NCBI GenBank assembly: GCA_013813825.1
Contig: JACCRA010000448.1
Coordinates: 1 to 5,709, forward strand
Source of the DNA: Pyrinomonadaceae bacterium
Lineage (GTDB): Bacteria > Acidobacteriota > Blastocatellia > Pyrinomonadales > Pyrinomonadaceae
Reading direction: 5' to 3'
DNA length: 5,709 nt
The position numbers were made by a program, and so were the translations under genes. Below, piece after piece: positions 1 through 5,709 of this stretch (position 1 is its first letter; the number at the start of each line of letters is the position of its first letter). Below the pieces are notes generated by a model, which made no database searches, was not told the origin of the DNA, and saw only the letters and a list, made by a program, of their open reading frames with translations.

Positions 1-915
1 TTGTCGAAGAAGATCACCGTCGATGTCAAAGGCGAGATTCTGGAACTGAAAGTCACCATCAACACGATGGTCGATCAGTTGAACTCGTTCGCTTCGGAAG
101 TGACGCGTGTCGCGCGCGAGGTCGGCACCGAAGGCAAACTCGGCGGGCAAGCGGAGGTGAAGGGTGTTGGCGGCACGTGGAAAGACCTGACCGATAATGT
201 GAACTTCATGGCCGGTAACCTGACCAGTCAAGTCCGTAATATCGCGGAGGTCACGACGGCCGTCGCCAACGGCGACTTGTCGAAGAAGATCACGGTCGAT
301 GTGAAAGGCGAAATCCTCGAACTCAAGAACACAATCAACACGATGGTCGATCAATTGAACGGCTTCGCTTCGGAAGTGACGCGCGTCGCGCGCGAGGTCG
401 GCACTGAAGGGAAACTGGGCGGGCAGGCGAACGTGCCGGGCGTGGCGGGGACGTGGAAGGATTTGACCGACAACGTCAACTCGATGGCGAGCAACCTCAC
501 CGGCCAAGTGCGCGGCATCGCCAAAGTCGTGACGGCGGTAGCGGGCGGCGATTTGAAGCGCAAGCTCACCGTGGAAGCTAAAGGCGAGATCGCCCAGTTG
601 GCCGATACCATTAACGGCATGACCGACACGCTCGCCATCTTCGCCCAACAGGTGACGACGGTGGCGCGCGAGGTCGGATCGGAGGGAAAACTCGGCGGGC
701 AGGCCAACGTGCCCGGCGCGTCCGGGACGTGGAGAGATTTGACCGATAACGTCAACCTGCTCGCCGCCAATTTGACGACGCAGGTGCGCGCCATCGCCGA
801 AGTCTCAACCGCCGTGACGAAGGGCGATCTCACTCGCTCAATCGCGGTCGAGGCCAGCGGCGAGGTGGCGGCCTTGAAGGACAATATCAACGAGATGATC
901 CTCAACCTCAAGGAC
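1..915 (+). repeat. Tandem HAMP-coding repeat, exact 276-nt period
   Basis: Equivalent Leu codons of the GDL motif fall at 1 (preceding motif cut off), 277, 553 and 829, giving an exact 276-nt (92-codon) period with no indels. There are three full units and a final partial unit ending near 915. Each unit pairs a canonical HAMP (GDL, then a basic connector, KGEI, and an amphipathic helix like [10 protein letters not shown]) with a divergent HAMP-like half ([15 protein letters not shown], then [12 protein letters not shown]). Copies 1 and 2 differ at about 12 of 92 residues; copies 3 and 4 are more diverged. A 20-base identical stretch occurs at 88-107 and 364-383. The array continues upstream of the window, so total copy number is unknown. 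HAMP arrays are known to transmit conformational signals along stacked four-helix bundles. Confidence 0.93.
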
Positions 916-3870
916 ACGACGCAAAAGAACACGGAACAGGACTGGCTGAAGACGAACCTCGCGCGCTTCACCCGCATGTTGCAAGGGCAGCGCGACATGA
1001 ACAGCGTGGCACAGCAAATCCTCTCGGAACTGGCTCCGCTGGTGAGCGCGCATCAGGGCGTCTTTTACGTCAACGAGTCGAACAACGGCCAGCCCTTGAT
1101 GCGGCTCTTGAGCGGCTACGCCTTCAAGGAGCGCAAGCATCTGTCAAACACGTTTCGCCCCGGCGAGGGATTGGTCGGGCAATGCGTCTTGGAGCGCGAG
1201 CGCATCCTTTTAACCAACGTGCCGTCGAACTACATTCAGATCGCCTCCGGCCTCGGCGAAGCGCCGCCGCTCAACATCATCGTGCTGCCGGTCTTGTTCG
1301 AGGGCGACGTGAAGGCCGTCATCGAGTTGGCCTCGTTCAACCGCTTCAACGACACGCACCTGACGTTTCTGGACCAGTTGACGGAGAGCATCGGGATCGT
1401 CCTAAACACCATTGAGGCGACGCAACGCACCGAGAGTTTGCTGTTGCAATCACAGTCGCTCGCCACCGAGTTGCAGTCACAACAGGACGAGTTGAAGCAG
1501 ACCAACGAACGGCTGGCACAGCAGGCCGAATCCCTGCGCGAATCGGAAGAGTTGCTCAAGAGCCAGCAGGAAGAGTTGCAGCAGACCAACGAGGAATTAC
1601 AGGAGAAGGCCGAGTTGCTCGCCAGACAGAAGGCGGAGGTTGAGGCGAAGAATCGCGAAGTGGAGGAAGCGCGCTGGGCGATGGAAGAGAAGGCCGAGCA
1701 GTTGGCGCTCACCTCGCGCTACAAGTCGGAGTTCCTCGCCAACATGTCGCACGAACTGCGGACGCCTTTGAATAGTATGCTCATCCTCTCGCGCCAACTG
1801 GCCGAGAACACCGACGACAATCTGACACCGAAGCAGGTGCAGTTCTCCGAAACCATTCATTCATCGGGGGCCGACCTGCTGTCGCTGATTAACGACATTC
1901 TCGATCTCTCGAAGATCGAGTCGGGGATGATGAGCGTCGAAGTGACGGACGTTTCGTTCCGCGACGTGGCGGCGTCGCTCGAACGTGGCTTCCACCAAGT
2001 CGCGCAGGACAAGGGGGTGGAGTTCGAGACGGAGTTGAACTCGGACTTGCCGCCGGCTTTGCAGACCGACGAGAAACGCCTCCAACAAGTGTTGAAGAAT
2101 TTGCTCTCAAACTCCTTCAAGTTTACGGAAAAGGGCAGCGTCAAGCTGCGTGTCGGGCGGATGCCGCAGGGCGAGCGTTACTATCAGGACGCGCTCAACC
2201 GCGCCGCCGAGGTGATCGCCTTCTCGGTCGTGGACACCGGCATCGGCATCCCGGCCGAAAAGCAGCGGATCATCTTCGAGGCGTTCCAGCAGGCCGACGG
2301 CACGACGAGCCGCAAGTACGGCGGTACGGGCTTGGGACTCTCCATCAGCCGCGAGATCGCGCATCTTTTGGGCGGCGAGATTCGCGTTACGAGCGCGCCC
2401 GGCGAAGGCAGCACTTTTACTCTCTTTCTGCCGGCGACTTACATACCACCGACTCCGACGGCGGGCGGCAACGGCGGCGGCAATCGTCGGCAGCCCGGCC
2501 CGGCCACTCGCTACGCAGTAGCGCCGCCCGCCGCGCGACCGCCGCGCTTCCCGGCCGCGACCGCCGACTCCGGCATGGATTCCGCGGCGTGGACTTCGAC
2601 GGCGCTGAGCGAGTTGGACGCCGCGTCCATCACGACGGGCGAGTTGAACGACGACCGCCATGACTTGCATGAGGGTGAGCGCGGCGTGCTGATCGTCGAA
2701 GACGACATCGCTTTCGCTGGTATCTTGCTTGACCTCGCTCGCGAGAAAGGCTTCAAAGGCATCGTTACTACGCGCGGCGATCTGGCGCTGGCGCTGGCGC
2801 GCAAGTATCGCCCCGACGCGATCACGCTCGACATTCGGCTGCCCGACCGTGACGGCTGGACGGTGTTAGATGGCCTGAAACATGATCCGCAGACCAGTCA
2901 TATTCCCGTCCACATTATTTCCAGCGAGGAACAACGCCAACGCGCCCTGCGCCTCGGCGCGATCACGCACCTCGTTAAGCCAGTGATGCGCGAGGAACTG
3001 GCCGGAGCTTTCGATCAGATCGCGGCCTTCTCCGAACGTCGCGTCAAGCGCCTGCTGGTCGTCGAGGACGACGACGCGCAACGCATGAGCATCGTCGAGT
3101 TGATCGGCAACGGCGACGTGCAGACCACCGCCGTCGCGACCGGCGCGGAGGCGCTCGCCGAGTTGAGCCTTGACGACTTCGACTGCATGGTGCTCGACCT
3201 CAAGCTGCCGGACATGACCGGCTTCGAGTTGATCGAAAAGATTCAGCAAGACCTCGGCCGCGCCGATCTGCCGATCATCATTTACACCGGCAAGGAACTG
3301 ACGGCGAAGGAGGAGACGCAACTGCGGAAAGTGGCCGACGCGATCATCGTCAAGGAAGTCAGTTCGCCCGAACGCCTGCTCGCCGAGACGGCTTTGTTCC
3401 TGCACCGCGTCGAAGCCAATTTGCCGGAGCCGAAGCGCCGGATGCTCGAACAGATGCACCGCCGCGATCCCGTCTTGGCCGGGCGGAAAGTTTTGGTCGT
3501 GGACGACGACGTGCGGAATATCTTCGCGCTGACAAGCGCGCTGGAGAGCCACAACATGATGGTTGTTAACGCTGAGAATGGGCGCGACGGCATTGAGACG
3601 CTGCAATCCACGCCCAACATCGACGTGGTGTTAATGGACATCATGATGCCCGACATGGACGGCTACGAAGCGATCTCGACGATCCGGCAGTTGGAAGAGT
3701 TTAGTCGCCTGCCGATCATCGCGTTGACGGCGAAGGCGATGAAGGCCGACCGCGACCGCTGCCTCGAAGCCGGAGCCAGCGATTACATCTCGAAACCGCT
3801 CGACATCGATCAACTGTTGTCGCTCCTGCGCGTCTGGCTCTACCGGCAGGACGGGAACCAGAAGGGGTGA
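1..3870 (+). CDS. Poly-HAMP/GAF hybrid histidine kinase with three C-terminal receiver domains (5' end missing)
   Basis: Hybrid sensor kinase, read from the frame to the TGA at 3868-3870; 1289 residues are visible. Numbering starts at the TTG at position 1, which is an internal Leu because the same codon recurs at 277 in the next repeat copy. The true start and any sensor or membrane segment lie upstream. Domain order: HAMP array (about 1-310); GAF (about 325-475); coiled coil (about 475-575); HisKA with phosphoacceptor His584 in [11 protein letters not shown]; HATPase_c with N-box Asn700/Asn704, G1 box DTGIGIP (745-751) and G2 box GGTGLGL (774-780); Gly/Pro/Ala linker (about 813-893); REC1 (about 895-1010; Asp944, Lys993); REC2 (about 1017-1135; Asp1066, Lys1118); REC3 (about 1162-1282; Asp1213, Lys1265). 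Each receiver keeps its acidic pair, phosphoacceptor Asp, Ser/Thr switch and Lys, so all look functional. No membrane segment or HPt domain is visible. It should autophosphorylate and relay phosphate to its receivers; the signal is unknown. The family assignment is secure. Confidence 0.95.
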   Translation: MSKKITVDVKGEILELKVTINTMVDQLNSFASEVTRVAREVGTEGKLGGQAEVKGVGGTWKDLTDNVNFMAGNLTSQVRNIAEVTTAVANGDLSKKITVDVKGEILELKNTINTMVDQLNGFASEVTRVAREVGTEGKLGGQANVPGVAGTWKDLTDNVNSMASNLTGQVRGIAKVVTAVAGGDLKRKLTVEAKGEIAQLADTINGMTDTLAIFAQQVTTVAREVGSEGKLGGQANVPGASGTWRDLTDNVNLLAANLTTQVRAIAEVSTAVTKGDLTRSIAVEASGEVAALKDNINEMILNLKDTTQKNTEQDWLKTNLARFTRMLQGQRDMNSVAQQILSELAPLVSAHQGVFYVNESNNGQPLMRLLSGYAFKERKHLSNTFRPGEGLVGQCVLERERILLTNVPSNYIQIASGLGEAPPLNIIVLPVLFEGDVKAVIELASFNRFNDTHLTFLDQLTESIGIVLNTIEATQRTESLLLQSQSLATELQSQQDELKQTNERLAQQAESLRESEELLKSQQEELQQTNEELQEKAELLARQKAEVEAKNREVEEARWAMEEKAEQLALTSRYKSEFLANMSHELRTPLNSMLILSRQLAENTDDNLTPKQVQFSETIHSSGADLLSLINDILDLSKIESGMMSVEVTDVSFRDVAASLERGFHQVAQDKGVEFETELNSDLPPALQTDEKRLQQVLKNLLSNSFKFTEKGSVKLRVGRMPQGERYYQDALNRAAEVIAFSVVDTGIGIPAEKQRIIFEAFQQADGTTSRKYGGTGLGLSISREIAHLLGGEIRVTSAPGEGSTFTLFLPATYIPPTPTAGGNGGGNRRQPGPATRYAVAPPAARPPRFPAATADSGMDSAAWTSTALSELDAASITTGELNDDRHDLHEGERGVLIVEDDIAFAGILLDLAREKGFKGIVTTRGDLALALARKYRPDAITLDIRLPDRDGWTVLDGLKHDPQTSHIPVHIISSEEQRQRALRLGAITHLVKPVMREELAGAFDQIAAFSERRVKRLLVVEDDDAQRMSIVELIGNGDVQTTAVATGAEALAELSLDDFDCMVLDLKLPDMTGFELIEKIQQDLGRADLPIIIYTGKELTAKEETQLRKVADAIIVKEVSSPERLLAETALFLHRVEANLPEPKRRMLEQMHRRDPVLAGRKVLVVDDDVRNIFALTSALESHNMMVVNAENGRDGIETLQSTPNIDVVLMDIMMPDMDGYEAISTIRQLEEFSRLPIIALTAKAMKADRDRCLEAGASDYISKPLDIDQLLSLLRVWLYRQDGNQKG
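1471..1620 (+). repeat. Internal 28-residue duplication in the kinase coiled coil
   Basis: Within the Gln/Glu-rich helix between GAF and HisKA, residues 491-512 ([15 protein letters not shown] and following) realign with residues 519-540 ([15 protein letters not shown] and following) at an offset of 28 residues, or 84 nt. About 14 of the 22 aligned positions are identical. Twenty-eight residues is exactly four heptads, so the duplication keeps the coiled-coil register leading into the HisKA dimerisation helix. It looks like an old duplication, since synonymous and non-synonymous differences have accumulated. Confidence 0.75.
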
Positions 3871-3974
3871 CACCTGACATGAGAGATTTCGTGTTGTGCG
3901 CTTCATCGCAAAGAGAAATGAGCTGATTAGTCAGTGGGTGGCGGCCGGAGCCACAAAGACGAACAATTTGTTTG
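3871..3974. other. Short intergenic gap between the kinase and cheR genes
   Basis: This is the only non-coding stretch of the window, 104 nt long. I see no U-tract terminator and no convincing -35/-10 pair. A weak 4-bp stem (TGCG at 3897-3900 with CGCA at 3907-3910, loop of six) has no trailing T run. An in-frame TGA at 3924-3926 limits how far upstream cheR translation can start. The missing terminator is compatible with read-through from the kinase gene, but the gap is large enough to hide a promoter that cannot be recognised by eye. Confidence 0.6.
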
Positions 3975-4814
3975 ATGAGCGCCTCGCAGCCACAATCAGT
4001 TCAGCTCGAAGACATCGAGATACAGTTGCTTCTCGAAGCGGTGTTCCTTTATTACGGCTTCGACTTTCGCGACTACTCGCAGGCGTCGCTGAAAAGAAGG
4101 ATTCTGGAGCGGGTGCGCGCTGAAGGCGTGCAGACCGTCTCGGCGTTTCAGGATCGCGTGTTGCACGAAGAGGCGTGTTTGCAGCGGCTTTTGCTCGCGC
4201 TCTCGATTCAGGTCACGTCGATGTTCCGCGATCCGAGTTTTTACCAGACCTTCCGGCGGCAGGTCGTGCCGCTTTTGCGAACCTATCCGACCGTGAGAAT
4301 TTGGCACGCGGGCTGTTCGACCGGCGAGGAAGTTTATTCGATGGCGATCCTGTTGCAGGAAGAGAACCTCTATCATAAGTGTCGCGTCTATGCGACGGAC
4401 ATGAGCGCCGACGTGCTGCGGAAAGCGCGCGAGGGTATCTTCACGCTCTCCGCGATGCAGGAATACACTGCCAACTACCTGCGCGCGGGCGGCACGCGCG
4501 AGTTCTCCGACTATTACACGGCGCATTACGATCACGTCATCTTTCAGCCATCTTTACGCGCCAACGCCGTCTTCTCCGAGCACAACCTCGTGACCGACGG
4601 CTCATTCAACGAGTTTCACGTTATCCTCTGCCGCAACGTGATGATCTACTTCAACAAGGCCTTGCAGCAGCGCGTGCATAAGCTGATCTACGAGAGCCTC
4701 GTGATGTTCGGCATCTTCGGCATCGGCAACAAAGAGTCGCTCAGGTTCACGCCGTTCGAGGACGGCTATGACGCGCTGGACCAACACGACCGATTGTACC
4801 GGAAGGTGAGATGA
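3975..4814 (+). CDS. cheR: CheR-family protein-glutamate O-methyltransferase
   Basis: Predicted cytoplasmic SAM-dependent methyltransferase of 279 residues, close to the usual CheR length. In chemotaxis, CheR methylates glutamate side chains in receptor helices. The N-terminal helical part (about 10-80) includes DFRDYSQASLKRR (30-42), followed by TSMFRDPSFY (81-90). The SAM-binding domain has motif I AGCSTGEEVYS (112-122), the acidic YATDMS strand end (139-144; Asp142 expected to contact SAM) and CRNVMIYF (219-226). All core motifs look intact, so the enzyme is probably active. ATG 3975 is chosen; TTG 3972 directly before it is an alternative, and an in-frame TGA at 3924 excludes longer forms. 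No good Shine-Dalgarno sits at normal spacing; GGAG at 3947-3950 is too far away. Its stop overlaps the start of cheB. No chemoreceptor, CheA or CheW is visible, so the methylated partner is unknown and need not be a chemotaxis receptor. Confidence 0.93.
   Translation: MSASQPQSVQLEDIEIQLLLEAVFLYYGFDFRDYSQASLKRRILERVRAEGVQTVSAFQDRVLHEEACLQRLLLALSIQVTSMFRDPSFYQTFRRQVVPLLRTYPTVRIWHAGCSTGEEVYSMAILLQEENLYHKCRVYATDMSADVLRKAREGIFTLSAMQEYTANYLRAGGTREFSDYYTAHYDHVIFQPSLRANAVFSEHNLVTDGSFNEFHVILCRNVMIYFNKALQQRVHKLIYESLVMFGIFGIGNKESLRFTPFEDGYDALDQHDRLYRKVR
4801..4806 (+). promoter_or_regulatory. Ribosome binding site for cheB, inside the end of cheR
   Basis: GGAAGG lies in the last codons of cheR. It is 4 nt before the ATG at 4811 and 7 nt before the second ATG at 4814. 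The second spacing is more usual, so translation may begin at 4814; the protein would lose only one Met. Confidence 0.6.
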
Positions 4815-5440
4815 TGGCGGGCGGGATGACGAACAGTGCGGATGGCGGAATCGTGTGTGTCGGCGCGTCGGCCGGGGGCTTGGCGGCGCTGGAGCTGTTG
4901 CTGGCGGCGCTCAATGATGATTTCGCGCTGCCCCTCGTCATCGTGCAGCACCGCGGACGAACGGCGGGCGACGGCCTTTGCGAATACCTGCAAAAGTACA
5001 GCCGGCGCCCGCTTGACGAGCCGGAAGACAAAGAGGAGATCGCGCCCGGTCGCGTCTATCTCGCGCCGCGCGACTATCATCTGCTAATTGAACGGGACGG
5101 ATTCGCCCTTTCGACCGGAGCTTTGATCAACTTCGCGCGGCCTTCCATCGACGCGCTCTTCGAGTCGGCGGCGGACTGCTACGGCGCGGGCGTCGTCGGC
5201 GTCGTCCTGACGGGCGCGAACCACGACGGCGCGCGGGGACTCGCGCGCATCAAGGAGTGCGGTGGCCGCGTGATAGTGCAAGACCCGGCGAGCGCCGCTT
5301 CGCCCTCGATGCCCACCGCGGCGCTCGCGGCCATTGCCACTGGCGGTGGTGTCGATCACGTTTTGCCGCTCTCGGGGATCGCGCCGCTACTCAGCCAACT
5401 CGCGCGACGCTTGTCAAAGGGGGCATCGTATGGAATGTGA
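4811..5440 (+). CDS. cheB: Stand-alone CheB-type protein-glutamate methylesterase/deamidase (no receiver domain)
   Basis: Predicted cytoplasmic hydrolase of 209 residues corresponding to the C-terminal catalytic domain of CheB. CheB removes methyl groups that CheR puts on glutamates and can deamidate glutamines. The catalytic Ser-His-Asp triad can be assigned: Ser20 in VGASAGG (17-23), His47 in VIVQH (43-47) and Asp139 in LTGANHDGARG (133-143). Other family motifs are LAPRDYHLLIE (84-94), RPSIDALFESAA (110-121) and VQDPASAASPSMP (156-168). Classical CheB is about 350 residues with an N-terminal receiver domain that controls activity; that domain is absent here, and the N-terminus starts almost at the catalytic core, so control must differ. 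The gene overlaps the cheR stop (ATGA, 4811-4814) and the next gene by 11 nt, which indicates a co-transcribed, probably translationally coupled unit. Starts at 4811, 4814 or 4826 are possible. Family is certain; target is unknown. Confidence 0.93.
   Translation: MMAGGMTNSADGGIVCVGASAGGLAALELLLAALNDDFALPLVIVQHRGRTAGDGLCEYLQKYSRRPLDEPEDKEEIAPGRVYLAPRDYHLLIERDGFALSTGALINFARPSIDALFESAADCYGAGVVGVVLTGANHDGARGLARIKECGGRVIVQDPASAASPSMPTAALAAIATGGGVDHVLPLSGIAPLLSQLARRLSKGASYGM
5417..5423 (+). promoter_or_regulatory. Ribosome binding site for the receiver-domain gene
   Basis: AAGGGGG lies 6 nt before the ATG at 5430, inside the 3' end of cheB. It is the strongest Shine-Dalgarno-like site in the window, and it supports ATG 5430 as the start and the 11-nt overlap as real. 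Confidence 0.7.
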
Positions 5441-5709
5441 GTCGCAGAAAATCAACATCCTGATGGTGGACGACAACCCGGCCAACTTGCTTTCGCTCGA
5501 AGCGATTTTGCAAGCCCCGGATCGTAACCTCGTGCGCGCCGCTTCCGGCAATGATGCGCTTCGTTACCTGCTTGACTGCGACGTTTCGGTGATCCTGCTC
5601 GACGTGAACATGCCCGGCATGGATGGGTTCGAGACAGCGGAACTGATCCGCCAGCGCACTCGTAGTGAGCTGACGCCGATCATTTTCGTGAGCGCGATCA
5701 ATGATAACG
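5430..5709 (+). CDS. Protein with N-terminal response-regulator receiver domain (3' end missing)
   Basis: The first 93 residues of an open frame that runs off the window. They form most of a receiver (REC) domain: hydrophobic strand INILMVDDNPANLLSLE (8-24) with acidic pair Asp14/Asp15, phosphoacceptor Asp58 in VILLDVNMPGMDGFE (54-68), and the switch residue Ser88 in PIIFVSAIND (83-92). The conserved Lys and last helix lie beyond 5709. The start at 5430 has a good ribosome binding site and overlaps the cheB end by 11 nt, so the gene belongs to the same transcription unit. Receivers with this DDNPANL/LLDVNMPGMDGFETAELIR style often precede a PAS or histidine-kinase portion, so this could be a second hybrid kinase or a response regulator with an output domain; the window cannot decide. 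It is a plausible phosphoryl partner of the upstream kinase, or a separate receiver working with the receiver-less CheB. Confidence 0.9.
   Translation, partial: MECESQKINILMVDDNPANLLSLEAILQAPDRNLVRAASGNDALRYLLDCDVSVILLDVNMPGMDGFETAELIRQRTRSELTPIIFVSAINDN

Noticed and set aside
351..998. Antisense open frame (215 codons) opposite the HAMP array, with repeated segments
   Set aside because: Its repeats are simply the antisense mirror of the 276-nt HAMP repeat.
2785..2802. Short GGCGCT-type tandem repeat encoding Leu-Ala pairs
   Set aside because: It lies inside a receiver-domain helix, is very short, and is ordinary codon use for alternating Leu and Ala.
2866..3606. Long antisense open frame (246 codons) opposite the receiver domains
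   Set aside because: It lies fully opposite well-supported coding sequence, has low-complexity composition typical of antisense frames in GC-rich genes, and matches no family I recognise.
3897..3910. Possible hairpin in the gap between the kinase and cheR genes
   Set aside because: The stem is only 4 bp and no T run follows, so it cannot be supported as a terminator.
3894..3930. Possible promoter (TTGTGC as -35) upstream of cheR
   Set aside because: No acceptable -10 box lies at about 17 nt spacing; the match is no better than chance.
3896..4123. Small + strand open frame (75 codons, GTG start) spanning the gap and the beginning of cheR
   Set aside because: It overlaps cheR in another frame, has no ribosome binding site, and its product shows no recognisable motif, so it is a shadow frame.

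Overview
The window looks like a GC-rich bacterial chromosome segment (about 60% GC by eye), with all genes on the + strand and three of them tightly packed. It encodes a signal-transduction cassette: a very large hybrid histidine kinase, a CheR-type methyltransferase, a CheB-type methylesterase and the start of a protein with an N-terminal receiver domain. No rRNA, tRNA, mobile element, CRISPR array or integration signal was seen. The large multi-receiver kinase suggests a signalling-rich environmental bacterium. Acidobacteriota, Planctomycetota, Myxococcota or a similar group would fit, but no marker gene allows a firm placement.

Layout. Positions 1-3870 hold the 3' part of the hybrid kinase gene. 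The window opens inside it: the first codon, TTG, is an internal Leu of a HAMP repeat rather than a start. The visible 1289 residues run in this order: a poly-HAMP array with an exact 92-residue (276-nt) period, a GAF domain, a long coiled coil carrying a 28-residue internal duplication, the HisKA and HATPase_c kinase core, a Gly/Pro/Ala-rich linker, and three receiver domains. Positions 3871-3974 are a short gap with no convincing promoter or terminator. Next come cheR (3975-4814), cheB (4811-5440, overlapping cheR by 4 nt) and a receiver-domain gene (from 5430, overlapping cheB by 11 nt) that leaves the window at 5709.

How the genes may work together. The poly-HAMP/GAF kinase should autophosphorylate at His584 and pass phosphate to its own receivers, and perhaps to the downstream receiver protein or to proteins outside the window. 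CheR and CheB are the writer and eraser of glutamate methylation in chemotaxis, but no chemoreceptor, CheA or CheW is visible here. CheB also lacks the receiver domain that normally controls it. The most interesting reading is an adaptation system for a non-chemotaxis hybrid kinase, in which reversible methylation acts on a HAMP or coiled-coil signalling protein instead of a classical receptor. That reading is inferred from gene context and the sequence does not show it directly. The individual protein families are all recognisable.
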